Assembly: GCF_000526635.1 (NCBI RefSeq)
Contig: NZ_JAGL01000019.1
Location: 18,991 to 82,990 of the forward strand
Direction of reading: 5' to 3'
Length of the DNA: 64,000 nt
Source: Aminobacter sp. J41
GTDB taxonomy: Bacteria > Pseudomonadota > Alphaproteobacteria > Rhizobiales > Rhizobiaceae
Numbering within the stretch: the first letter of the stretch is position 1; each line of letters starts with the position of its first letter. The notes beneath the pieces are model-generated. The model was not told the origin of the DNA. It did not search any database and saw nothing but the letters and a program-made list of their open reading frames with translations. Shown here piece after piece: positions 27,426 to 34,968 of the stretch. The translations under genes were made by a program, and so were the position numbers.

Positions 27426-27450
27426 AACGGCTCGTCGCCACTTTGGTTCC
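27426..27450 (-). promoter_or_regulatory. EcfG-type promoter for the DUF1328 gene
   Basis: Minus strand GGAAC (27450-27446), 16 bases, CGTT (27429-27426), exact, 31 bases before the start codon. Confidence 0.8.
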
Positions 27451-27472
27451 GCATGCTCTGCCCCATCGCAAA

Positions 27473-27493
27473 CAGGCCGCACAAGGCGGCCTG
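27473..27493 (-). terminator. Possible terminator downstream of phyR
   Basis: Perfect 8-bp stem CAGGCCGC/GCGGCCTG with a five-base loop, followed on the minus strand by GTTTGCG, a weak T-run. It would separate phyR from the DUF1328 promoter. Confidence 0.5.
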
Positions 27494-27520
27494 AAGCGTC
27501 AGAATTTTGGCGGAACGATG

Positions 27521-28315
27521 TCAGGCGGCGGCTTTGGCCTGCCTGTCGAAGAAGAGCGCCTGGCTGATGAGCGCCTTCACCATATCGGGGTTGAACGGCT
27601 TCGTCACAAGGAAGGCCGGCTCTGGCCGTTCGCCGGTCAGCAGACGCTCCGGGAAGGCAGTGATGAAGATCACCGGAACCGGCGTGCCGGCGAGGATCTC
27701 GTTGACCGCGTCGATGCCGGAGGAACCGTCGGCCAGCTGGATATCAGCCAGCACCATCTTCGGCTGCTTGGACGCGAACATCGCCACAGCTTCCTTGTGG
27801 GTGCGGGCGGTACCGACCACACGGTGGCCAAGGCTCTGGACCATTTCCTCGATGTCCATAGCAATCAGCGGCTCGTCCTCGATGATGAGGATGTCGGTCG
27901 CAACCTGGCGCGAGATCTCCTCGCTTGCTTCGGCGAGAAGCTGCGAGAACTTCGCCTCATCCACATCCAGCACCTCCGCGGCCTCGGCCTCGGAGAAGCC
28001 TTCGACCGCAACGAGCAGGAAGGCCTGGCGCGGCAACGGTGCCAGAGCAGCAAGATTTGCAGACGCGCGGCTTTCCCAGCCGGGCTGCGCCTCCTCTGCC
28101 GGAACGCGCACGTTCACCGAGGTGAAGAGCCGGGTGAAAATCCGATAAAGCGCAATGCGATCGCTGGAAAGTTCAGGAAATACGCTTACGTCGGCAATGA
28201 TGGCCTCAAGTGTTGCGGCAACAAGCGTGTCGCCACTTGACTGAGAGCCGGTCACAGCGCGCGAAAAACGCCTCAGATACGGTAGATGCGGCGCAATCCG
28301 TGCTGAAAGGCTCAT
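27521..28315 (-). CDS. phyR: General stress response regulator PhyR
   Basis: A 264-residue protein with an N-terminal sigma-factor-like domain (about 1-130; ELSSDRIALYRIFTRLF, FLLVAVEGFSEAEAAEVL) and a C-terminal receiver domain with phosphoacceptor Asp191 in MVLADIQLADG. When phosphorylated it binds the anti-sigma factor NepR by sigma mimicry and frees EcfG. ATG 28315 follows GAGGGAGA. It is divergent from nepR-ecfG, and both directions have exact EcfG promoters, so the system is autoregulated. Confidence 0.97.
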   Translation of the reverse strand: MSLSARIAPHLPYLRRFSRAVTGSQSSGDTLVAATLEAIIADVSVFPELSSDRIALYRIFTRLFTSVNVRVPAEEAQPGWESRASANLAALAPLPRQAFLLVAVEGFSEAEAAEVLDVDEAKFSQLLAEASEEISRQVATDILIIEDEPLIAMDIEEMVQSLGHRVVGTARTHKEAVAMFASKQPKMVLADIQLADGSSGIDAVNEILAGTPVPVIFITAFPERLLTGERPEPAFLVTKPFNPDMVKALISQALFFDRQAKAAA

Positions 28316-28374
28316 AGAAATCGTCTCCCTCAATGACGCAAGATTAGCCCCGTTACGGGGCCTTGAGGCAAACA

Positions 28375-28399
28375 AACGCCAGCTGAAGAAAAAAGTTCC
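28375..28399 (-). promoter_or_regulatory. EcfG-type promoter for phyR
   Basis: Minus strand GGAAC (28399-28395), 16 bases, CGTT (28378-28375), exact, 60 bases before the phyR start. Confidence 0.85.
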
Positions 28400-28408
28400 G
28401 CGCTTGTG

Positions 28409-28433
28409 GGAACGATTGTGCATATTCCGCGTT
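28409..28433 (+). promoter_or_regulatory. EcfG-type promoter for nepR-ecfG
   Basis: GGAAC (28409-28413), 16 bases, CGTT (28430-28433), exact. The phyR promoter on the other strand starts 10 bases away, so two divergent EcfG promoters sit back to back. Confidence 0.87.
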
Positions 28434-28529
28434 TCCTGAGCAACCCTGCCAAGGGTGGGCGTGAGCTATGGCATAGAGCGCTGTGAAGCGTGAAGGGAAA
28501 TCAAGCTAGCGGGGGCGAAAAGAGCCAGC

Positions 28530-28736
28530 ATGAAATCCAATACGATGGCGGCCGCGGGAGGCCGCAAACAACCGACAAACCAGGCCGACCCTCTCGGACC
28601 CAATTCCGAGATCGGCCGCAAGCTCAAGCAATATTATGACGACCTTGTCTCCGAGGAAGTTCCTGATCGGTTCGCAGATCTTCTGCGCCAACTAGATGAG
28701 CGGACTCAGCCCCAGCCGGCACGCGACGGAGAATAG
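28530..28736 (+). CDS. nepR: Anti-sigma factor NepR
   Basis: A 68-residue protein with the NepR core IGRKLKQYYDDLVSEEVPDRFADLLRQL split here as IGRKLKQYYDDL and VPDRFADLLRQLD, two helices that clamp EcfG or PhyR. The N terminus is short and disordered. It lies 2 bases upstream of ecfG, so the anti-sigma and sigma factors are co-translated. Confidence 0.95.
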   Translation: MKSNTMAAAGGRKQPTNQADPLGPNSEIGRKLKQYYDDLVSEEVPDRFADLLRQLDERTQPQPARDGE

Positions 28737-28738
28737 TC

Positions 28739-29302
28739 ATGACCCAGGCCGATACCGGGAGCGGATCGAGCTTCAAGAGCGAACTCTTGGGCGCAATTCC
28801 AAGTCTGCGCGCATTTGCGATGTCGCTTGCACAGAACGCCGACAAGGCGGACGATTTGGTGCAGGAGACACTCGTGAAGGCGTGGGACAAGCAGGCCTCG
28901 TTCCAGCCCGGCACGAACCTGAAGGCTTGGGTTTTCACTATTCTGCGCAACGAGTTCTACTCGCAGATGCGCAAACGAGGACGCGAGGTGCAGGACAGCG
29001 AGGGCATTATGACAGAGCGTCTCGCGGTCCACCCCAGCCAGCACGGCTCGATGGACCTCGACGATTTCCGCACCGCGCTTGAAACGCTCCCCGAGGATCA
29101 GCGCGAGGCGATCATCCTGATCGGTGCCTCCGGCTTTTCCTATGAAGAGGCGGCGTTGATCTGCGGTGTGGCCGTCGGCACGATCAAGAGCCGTGTCAGC
29201 CGCGCGCGCAGCCGCCTGCAGGAAATTTTGGGCGTCTCAGGCGAGGCTGACTATGGCCCCGATTCGATATCGGCCCAAGTCATGGGCTCGAGTGCAGCCT
29301 GA
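28739..29302 (+). CDS. ecfG: General stress ECF sigma factor EcfG
   Basis: A 187-residue ECF sigma factor with region 2 (ADDLVQETLVKAWDKQASF, NLKAWVFTILRNEFYSQ) and region 4 (LPEDQREAIILIGASGFSYEEAA, GTIKSRVSRARSRLQEIL). No anti-sigma or SnoaL domain is fused. It directs RNA polymerase to GGAAC-N16/17-CGTT promoters, many of which are in this window. The 3' end overlaps the convergent response regulator gene by 23 bases. Confidence 0.96.
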   Translation: MTQADTGSGSSFKSELLGAIPSLRAFAMSLAQNADKADDLVQETLVKAWDKQASFQPGTNLKAWVFTILRNEFYSQMRKRGREVQDSEGIMTERLAVHPSQHGSMDLDDFRTALETLPEDQREAIILIGASGFSYEEAALICGVAVGTIKSRVSRARSRLQEILGVSGEADYGPDSISAQVMGSSAA

Positions 29303-29678
29303 TATCGCGACTGGAGGCGATTGCTGCTTCCAGCGCGCGGATAAGGTCGGGACCGGCGAAGGGTTTGCCCACCACTTCGACACCCGAAAACTCGCTGAAC
29401 ATTTGCGCATCGTCCGCATGGCCGGTGGCAAACACGAACGGCACGTTCTGCTCCCGCAACTCCTTCGCAAAGTCGAAGGTTGGCGTTCCGGACAGCATCA
29501 CGTCGAGCACTGCCGCGTCGATCCTGACGTCGGCGAACGCCCTGAGATCATTGAAATTACGGACGATCGAGACGCTGGCCGCCCCCTGTTCCCGGCACAG
29601 ATCCTCCACATCCATGGCAATCAGGAACTCGTCCTCTAGGACGAGAACATGAAGCCCGTTCAGCGGCATCGTGTTCAA
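29280..29678 (-). CDS. Single-domain response regulator, FAT GUY type (SdrG-like)
   Basis: A 132-residue stand-alone receiver with acidic residues VLEDEFLIAMDVED, phosphoacceptor Asp59 in AAVLDVMLSG, and VPFVFATGHADD. The FATG-H/Y motif marks the FAT GUY group that includes SdrG, a modulator of the general stress kinases in Sphingomonas. TTG 29678 is eight bases after GGGAGG and is preferred; ATG 29669 is four codons in but too far from that site. No EcfG promoter was found upstream. Confidence 0.85.
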   Translation of the reverse strand: MNTMPLNGLHVLVLEDEFLIAMDVEDLCREQGAASVSIVRNFNDLRAFADVRIDAAVLDVMLSGTPTFDFAKELREQNVPFVFATGHADDAQMFSEFSGVEVVGKPFAGPDLIRALEAAIASSRDIRLHSSP

Positions 29679-29853
29679 CTGAGCGCCTCCCTGTGCTGGG
29701 TTAAGTTGTGGCGCAGCAGGCAGCGCTTGTCGATCATTAAGAATAAATTCTCGGATGACGCAACGGAAGTTGAAGATCTCCCGGCAGAGGCACGACCTTC
29801 TTCTTTGCTTCATCTACCGACGGCGTTGAGCTAGCCTGTCGTTGGCGGGCGCC

Positions 29854-29878
29854 GGAACCCCGGCTTCACCCGTGCGTT
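29854..29878 (+). promoter_or_regulatory. EcfG-type promoter for the DUF883 gene
   Basis: GGAAC (29854-29858), 16 bases, CGTT (29875-29878), exact, 30 bases before the start codon. Confidence 0.82.
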
Positions 29879-29908
29879 GATCACCGTTTAGCAGTCAAGG
29901 AGTTTGCA

Positions 29909-30247
29909 ATGGCAACAGGACCACGGGCGGCTGCCGGAGCCGGCGCCGAAAACACCACCACGTCAGTAGCCGACCTGGAAGCCGAAATTGCACGGCTTCG
30001 CGCAGACGTTGCGGCGCTGGCAGAGCAGCTCTCCCGAACCGGAGAACATACCTATTCGGCAGCGCGGCGGGTTGCGAGCGAAGGCGCAGAACAGTTGCGT
30101 GCGAAAGGCGAGGCGGCGATCGACGCGCTCAAGTCCAACGCCAGCGAAATCGAACAGCAGATCGCCGAGGCCGTGCGCGAGAAGCCGATCACTGCGCTCG
30201 CGATAGCGGCCGGCATTGGCTACCTCCTCGCGGTCCTGCGTCGCTAG
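29909..30247 (+). CDS. DUF883 (ElaB/YqjD-like) membrane-anchored protein
   Basis: A 112-residue protein with a long amphipathic coiled-coil region (about 18-90) and a C-terminal membrane helix (ITALAIAAGIGYLLAVL). This is the layout of ElaB/YqjD, stationary-phase proteins that tether ribosomes to the membrane in E. coli. ATG 29909 follows CAAGGAG. An EcfG promoter precedes it, and the next gene follows by 9 bases. Confidence 0.85.
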   Translation: MATGPRAAAGAGAENTTTSVADLEAEIARLRADVAALAEQLSRTGEHTYSAARRVASEGAEQLRAKGEAAIDALKSNASEIEQQIAEAVREKPITALAIAAGIGYLLAVLRR

Positions 30248-30256
30248 GGCCGCCCC

Positions 30257-30712
30257 ATGCTGACCACACTCATTACCGGCCTTGTCTCAGGCGAGGCAGC
30301 GGAGTCGCTTGGCCGCATGCGCAAGGCGCTGGTGATGTACATCATCGCCGGCGCTCTTTTGCTGTGCGGCGTCACCTTCCTGCTGCTCGCGGCCTTCATT
30401 GCCGCGGCGCGCAGATTCGGTGCCATTGAAGCGGCGCTTGGCTTCGGCGGCGCATTCGTACTGGTCGCGCTGCTGGTGTTGCTGATCCATCGTCTATCGG
30501 CAAAGTCGAAGGCAAAGAAAGCCGCCCAGCGGCGCCAGAGCGAGATGGCGGCAGTTGCGAGCGCAGCTGCGGTCGCTGCGCTTCCGACGCTGTTGTCGAG
30601 CAGCAAGGGCCGCTCGGCGGCGCTGTTGGCGCCTGCACTTGCGGCTCTCGGCTGGGCAATCTGGCGAGAGAACACCCGCAGCCGCCGGAAAATGAGCCGC
30701 GAGGGGCTGTGA
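30257..30712 (+). CDS. Holin-like/hypothetical membrane protein (YqjE-like position)
   Basis: A 151-residue protein with two adjacent N-terminal membrane helices (ALVMYIIAGALLLCGVTFLLL and AALGFGGAFVLVALLVLLI), a basic middle, and an Ala/Leu-rich C-terminal helix. It resembles proteins annotated as phage holin family or YqjE beside DUF883 genes; no lysis context is present, so a phage role is unlikely. Probably co-transcribed with the DUF883 gene under EcfG. Confidence 0.72.
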   Translation: MLTTLITGLVSGEAAESLGRMRKALVMYIIAGALLLCGVTFLLLAAFIAAARRFGAIEAALGFGGAFVLVALLVLLIHRLSAKSKAKKAAQRRQSEMAAVASAAAVAALPTLLSSSKGRSAALLAPALAALGWAIWRENTRSRRKMSREGL

Positions 30713-30715
30713 GCC

Positions 30716-30740
30716 GGAACAAGCGTGAGAGCCGCGCATT
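30716..30740 (+). promoter_or_regulatory. Near-match EcfG promoter
   Basis: GGAAC (30716-30720), 16 bases, CATT (30737-30740) with one mismatch in the -10 element. It lies 38 bases before the small membrane protein gene at 30778. Confidence 0.4.
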
Positions 30741-30777
30741 CACTCCGGGAGACCACTAGTCACCCGGAGTTTTTTAC

Positions 30778-30975
30778 ATGGAAAGAAAAATTGAGCCGAA
30801 CAAGGCCCGCCAGGGCCGCAGCGGCTGGCCGGTTCTGATGATCCTGATCTGCGCGCTGGTGCTCGTGGCGATCGGCTGGGTTGGCGTCGAACTTTTCGGC
30901 GAGGCGATCGAGCCTTCCAACACCGTCGGCGGCGATCCGAGCCAAGCCCCGGCTCCCGCAACGCCGACCAACTAA
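30778..30975 (+). CDS. Small single-span membrane protein (65 aa)
   Basis: A 65-residue protein with a basic N terminus, one membrane helix (about 18-40, WPVLMILICALVLVAIGWVG) and a Pro/Ala-rich periplasmic tail. No family recognised. The upstream near-EcfG promoter and the neighbours suggest a stress-regulated membrane peptide. The ribosome binding site is weak (CGGAG, 10 bases upstream). It overlaps the lipid kinase gene end by 4 bases, tail to tail. Confidence 0.6.
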   Translation: MERKIEPNKARQGRSGWPVLMILICALVLVAIGWVGVELFGEAIEPSNTVGGDPSQAPAPATPTN

Positions 30976-31883
30976 CTGGCCGACAGCGCCTCGGAGGGCA
31001 CCAGAACGTAGAGTGCCCCCGGCAATATCTTCAGGCGCGTCACGGTATCGATGGGGCAGATTTCTCCATCAATGGCACAGCCGTAGCGCTTGTGCGGGGA
31101 AAGCAGGCGCAGCACTACCTCATGCGCCTGCATCACCTCGATCGTATCGATGGCCTTCCAGCGCCCGAGCGCTACCTGGATCGCCATGCGAAAGATGTCG
31201 CCCGGCCGCCGCGCGCGGGTGACATAGACGCCGAGCACCCCGCCTGCCGGATCGTCGGCATAGGGCAGATGCCCCTCCCCGAACACATTGTTGCTAATAC
31301 CGATTCCGGCCGTCTTTCGTCCGATCCCCACGCCATCGAGTTCGAGCTCGACGCGCAGCCGAGGCGGCCTGAACATCGCCTTCAGCCCGGCGCGTACCGA
31401 CGCCCAGATTTTGCCGATCCGCGAATTGAAAACGTGCTGTTCGCGAATGCGGATGACCTTGGCATGCAGACCAATCGAGAACTGGTGGACGAAGATGCGA
31501 TCGTTGGCGGTCGCAAGGTCAACCTTGCGAATGACGCCGGTTGCGAAGGCCGCCACTGCTAGATCGAGGTTTTGCGGAATGCCCAGGCTGCGAGCGAAAA
31601 GGTTCATGGTTCCCGCGGGCAGGATCGCCAGCGCCTTGTCGCTGCCCATCAGCTTTCCTGCGGCCGTCGACACCGAGCCATCCCCACCGCCCACCATGAT
31701 GACGTCGCAGTTGCTGGCAAGCGCCTGGTCGAGGTGTTCCTCGAGATCCTTGCCCTCGATAATCGAAACATCAGCTTGGTGACCCGCTGACTGAAACGCT
31801 TCGCGCAGCTCGTCCTCGAACCGCACAAGATCAAGGGTCCGCAGCGTGCCGCCGTCCCTGTTGAGGATCACCTGAAAACGCAT
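30972..31883 (-). CDS. Diacylglycerol kinase family lipid kinase
   Basis: A 303-residue DAGK-catalytic-domain protein (YegS/LCB5 type) with the nucleotide motif VIMVGGGDGSVS and AILPAGTMNLFARSLGIP. It probably phosphorylates a lipid such as diacylglycerol or sphingosine-like substrate. An exact EcfG promoter lies just upstream, divergent from that of the PRC-barrel gene. Such kinases appear in several rhizobial GSR regulons. Confidence 0.88.
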   Translation of the reverse strand: MRFQVILNRDGGTLRTLDLVRFEDELREAFQSAGHQADVSIIEGKDLEEHLDQALASNCDVIMVGGGDGSVSTAAGKLMGSDKALAILPAGTMNLFARSLGIPQNLDLAVAAFATGVIRKVDLATANDRIFVHQFSIGLHAKVIRIREQHVFNSRIGKIWASVRAGLKAMFRPPRLRVELELDGVGIGRKTAGIGISNNVFGEGHLPYADDPAGGVLGVYVTRARRPGDIFRMAIQVALGRWKAIDTIEVMQAHEVVLRLLSPHKRYGCAIDGEICPIDTVTRLKILPGALYVLVPSEALSAS

Positions 31884-31891
31884 TCGCCAGC

Positions 31892-31916
31892 AACGTTGCC
31901 ACGATCATTTCGTTCC
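31892..31916 (-). promoter_or_regulatory. EcfG-type promoter for the lipid kinase
   Basis: Minus strand GGAAC (31916-31912), 16 bases, CGTT (31895-31892), exact. The -10 element is only 9 bases before the ATG, so the mRNA would be nearly leaderless. Confidence 0.7.
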
Positions 31917-31951
31917 TCCGCACGAATGGCGGGAACGATTGAAGTTGCGGC

Positions 31952-31976
31952 GGAACTTGATGGGCCGGTCAACGTT
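31952..31976 (+). promoter_or_regulatory. EcfG-type promoter for the PRC-barrel gene
   Basis: GGAAC (31952-31956), 16 bases, CGTT (31973-31976), exact, about 94 bases before the start codon. Confidence 0.78.
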
Positions 31977-32069
31977 GTCGACCTGTGAAGGCCGCGCCCC
32001 GGGCCTCCCTCTGCGAAAGTTTGGCCGGGACGCGGTCGTGCAAAGGAACATGCACAAGGAGACTCTAAC

Positions 32070-33152
32070 ATGATCCGCAATCTCTTGGCGACTACCGCAA
32101 TTGCCACCCTCGTCGCCACCTCCGGCGCATTCGCGCAGGCGACCACGACCACCGAACCGATGGCCCAAACCGAGCAGGCTGCTCCGAAGGTCAAGCATGC
32201 CGAAGGCTACCTCGCCAGCAACCTGATGGGTGAGACCGTCTACAACGGCACCGGCGACGACGCCGAGAAGATCGGCGAAGTCACCGATCTGGTCATCAAG
32301 CAGGACGGCCAGGTCGAAGCCCTGGTTGTGGGTGTTGGAGGCTTCCTTGGCATCGGCCAGAAGGACGTTGCCCTTGAGTTCGCTGTTGCCGAATGGGCGG
32401 AGCGTGACGGCGACGAATGGCTCGTGATCCCGACCAACAAGGAGGCGCTCGAGGCGCTGCCTGACTTCGACCGCTCTGCCTTTACGCCGCAGGATGCGAC
32501 CGCTGAGGTTGGCAACACCACTCCGGCCACCGGCCAGGACATCGGCGTAGCAACAAACTCGTCGTCCGGCGCAGCAGCACCGGCGACCGACAGCACCGCA
32601 GCAGCCACCGCGGCTGACGGTGCGGCGGGCTCCTCCGACAACATGGCAGCCGCTCCCGCTACCGGTACGGACAATGCCGCCGGTTCTTCCGACACGACGG
32701 CCGCCGCTCCGATGACCGACTCCGATAATGCCACCACCGGCGCCGCCAACGACACTGCTGCCACCAATCTTGGCACCGACAGCACCGAGACTGCCGCTAT
32801 CGACCGCTCGACCCTCAGCGACGTTGATGCCGGTTCGCTGAGCGCCGACAACATCATCGGCACCACGGTCTACGGTCAGAACGACGAGAACGTTGGCGAG
32901 ATCAGCGACGTCGTCCTGTCGCAAGACGGGAAGGTTGAGGCGGTGATCGTCGATGTGGGCGGCTTCCTTGGCGTCGGCGAGAAGTCGGTGGCGGTCAGCA
33001 TGGACAATCTCGCCTTCATGGCTGACGGCGACGGCAACCATTACCTCTACACTTCGATGACCCAGGAACAGCTGGAAGCCCAGCCGGCTTACGATGAAGG
33101 CACCTTCGCCGAGCATCGTGACGACCAGTTGCTGGTAGTCCCGGCACAGTAA
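32070..33152 (+). CDS. Exported protein with two PRC-barrel domains
   Basis: A 360-residue protein with a signal peptide (MIRNLLATTAIATLVATSGAFA), a first PRC-barrel (about 45-130), an Ala/Thr/Asp/Ser-rich linker (about 145-245), and a second PRC-barrel (about 255-345). The two domains are clearly duplicated (VEALVVGVGGFLGIGQKDVA and VEAVIVDVGGFLGVGEKSVA). PRC-barrel proteins are frequent GSR outputs in alphaproteobacteria; their role is unknown. ATG follows AAGGAGAC. Confidence 0.9.
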   Translation: MIRNLLATTAIATLVATSGAFAQATTTTEPMAQTEQAAPKVKHAEGYLASNLMGETVYNGTGDDAEKIGEVTDLVIKQDGQVEALVVGVGGFLGIGQKDVALEFAVAEWAERDGDEWLVIPTNKEALEALPDFDRSAFTPQDATAEVGNTTPATGQDIGVATNSSSGAAAPATDSTAAATAADGAAGSSDNMAAAPATGTDNAAGSSDTTAAAPMTDSDNATTGAANDTAATNLGTDSTETAAIDRSTLSDVDAGSLSADNIIGTTVYGQNDENVGEISDVVLSQDGKVEAVIVDVGGFLGVGEKSVAVSMDNLAFMADGDGNHYLYTSMTQEQLEAQPAYDEGTFAEHRDDQLLVVPAQ

Positions 33153-33172
33153 TCCGCGAGCGGCGGACCTGA

Positions 33173-33208
33173 AGCGGGCTCGCATCCCAGGATGCGGGCC
33201 CGCTTTTC
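33173..33208 (+). terminator. Intrinsic terminator after the PRC-barrel gene
   Basis: A stem of about 14 bp (AGCGGGCTCGCATC with GATGCGGGCCCGCT, one G-U) followed by TTTTCGTTTG. Confidence 0.85.
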
Positions 33209-33215
33209 GTTTGTC

Positions 33216-34769
33216 TTAGGCGCGATGTGCTAGCGCAAAGGTGCCGGCGACGCCGCCGTCGGTCAGGGCCGACAGGGCCAGCGACTGATCGAGATGGCGC
33301 GCCCGCCATTCGAGCAGCTTTTCGGCAAGTTCGACGCGCGCCGAGAGGTACGCCGGATCGTTGGCGACGTTGCGCGTCTCCTGCGGATCGTTGACCAGAT
33401 CGAACATGACCGGCGGCAGCCCGCCGCCGAAGTGGACGTATTTGTAGCGCTCGGTGCGGATGACCGCGAGGTTGAGGCCCCGGGAGTCGACGCCGAAATG
33501 CGCCTCCATCTTGCCGCTCTCGACGGAGCGGAAGTCATGCTCCCAGTGGGCAGCGTCGCGCCAGTCCGTCGGCTCCTCGCCTGCGAGGAACGGAGTGAGC
33601 GCGCGCCCGTCGAGATGGGCTGGCACCTCCATACCCATCGCCTCGATCAGGGTCGGCATGATGTCGACCGCCTCGGTGAACTTGTTGATCTTTACGCCGC
33701 GTGCCTTCTGGCGAGGGTCACGGACGACGAGCGGCAGATGATAGCTGCCGTCGAAGAAGCCGCCTTTGCCGAGGATGAAGTGGTCGCCCATCATCTCTGC
33801 GTGGTCGCTGGTCAGAACGATCACGGTATTGTCCCACATGCCGGCATCCTTGATCGCCTGCCAGATGCGGCCGAGCTGGAAGTCCATCTCCGTGATCATG
33901 CCCCAGTAGATCGAGCGGATCAGGCGGAAGTCGTCTTCGGTAAGGTCAGACACCTTCGCATCGGCGCTCGGCACGAAGTTGCGCGCCTTCTGCGACGACA
34001 TCGCCAGCGCATGCAGCGGATGGATAGCCGCGTCCTCGTCGCGACCTTGCGCGCGGGCAAAGCCCGGACCTGAGGCCGGATCGTACATGGTGTTGTACGG
34101 TGCCGGCACGACGAACGGCGGATGCGGGCGGATGAACGAGACATGCGCGAACCACGGGGCAGCCCCCTCCTGCTCGCCGAGCCAGCGGATGAACTCGTCG
34201 GTAATGAAGGCCGTCTCGGTCTCGTCCTTGGAGTAGACGGGCGCGGCGTTGGTGATCTTGCCCTCGGTGCCCGGTGCGACGTGGATCGCGGGCGAGCCCT
34301 TCGACACGTCGTGCCCGCGCGCTTTAAGCCAGGAGAGCCACGTCTTCTGATGCTCGGTCAGCAGCACACGCGTGGTGAAGCCCGGCAGGACGCCTTCGTA
34401 GCTGCGCAGGAACGGGTCGTTCGGATGATGCTGGCGCGGATCGGGGGACACGTCCGTGTAGCCGAACAGCGTCGGATCGTAACCTGCGCGACGAGCCGCG
34501 CGGGCGATGTTATCGTGGCGGTCGTCGAGCGGCGTGCCGTTCGAGCAGACCCGGTTCGTCATCTGGTAGAGGCCGGTATAGATGCACGCGCGCGCCGGCG
34601 AGCAGGGCGCGGTGCCTGCATAATGCCGCAGGAAGGCGACGCCGTCGCGTGCCAGCGCATCCGTGTTCGGAGTCTGTACGACGGGATGACCAGCAAGGCC
34701 GACACTGTCGCCGCGCCACTGGTCGCAGGTGATGAGGAGGATGTTTGGTCTGGTTGCCGAGGTGGACAT
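33216..34769 (-). CDS. Sulfatase family hydrolase
   Basis: A 517-residue type I sulfatase-fold enzyme. It opens RPNILLITCDQWRGDS, has the formylglycine signature C-S-P-A-R in TAPCSPARACIYTG, and later TSDHAEMMGDHFILGKGGF, where metal-binding Asp/His residues lie. The intact signature means it can be activated to an arylsulfatase/choline-sulfatase-type or phosphonate monoester-type enzyme; the substrate is unknown. No signal peptide is seen, so it should be cytoplasmic. ATG 34769 has a weak ribosome binding site. Confidence 0.88.
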   Translation of the reverse strand: MSTSATRPNILLITCDQWRGDSVGLAGHPVVQTPNTDALARDGVAFLRHYAGTAPCSPARACIYTGLYQMTNRVCSNGTPLDDRHDNIARAARRAGYDPTLFGYTDVSPDPRQHHPNDPFLRSYEGVLPGFTTRVLLTEHQKTWLSWLKARGHDVSKGSPAIHVAPGTEGKITNAAPVYSKDETETAFITDEFIRWLGEQEGAAPWFAHVSFIRPHPPFVVPAPYNTMYDPASGPGFARAQGRDEDAAIHPLHALAMSSQKARNFVPSADAKVSDLTEDDFRLIRSIYWGMITEMDFQLGRIWQAIKDAGMWDNTVIVLTSDHAEMMGDHFILGKGGFFDGSYHLPLVVRDPRQKARGVKINKFTEAVDIMPTLIEAMGMEVPAHLDGRALTPFLAGEEPTDWRDAAHWEHDFRSVESGKMEAHFGVDSRGLNLAVIRTERYKYVHFGGGLPPVMFDLVNDPQETRNVANDPAYLSARVELAEKLLEWRARHLDQSLALSALTDGGVAGTFALAHRA

Positions 34770-34841
34770 TATGCGCTCGCGCTTTAGTTCATGCGGCGAC
34801 AGCAATAGCATTGCCGGTATGGAAGTCACTCCAGGACGCAT

Positions 34842-34858
34842 TGAACAATATCGGTTCA
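34842..34858. promoter_or_regulatory. Possible operator between sulfatase and VOC genes
   Basis: TGAAC and GTTCA form an inverted repeat with a 7-base centre, and a second GTTCAC...CAGAAC pair follows directly. The 200-base divergent gap is otherwise featureless. No regulator gene is adjacent, so the binding protein is unknown. Confidence 0.35.
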
Positions 34859-34968
34859 GTGGTTCACTTTTTCAGAACAGTCCTTAGCGTCGGCCCGCTC
34901 TACCACGAATGCACGAAATATGGCGGGGACAGCCGCCATCCGACGGCGCGAGGAGAAAGGAGCAGACC

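Noticed and set aside
30257..30712. A phage holin gene indicating a prophage
   Set aside because: No other phage gene is in the region and it lies in an EcfG-driven operon with a DUF883 gene.
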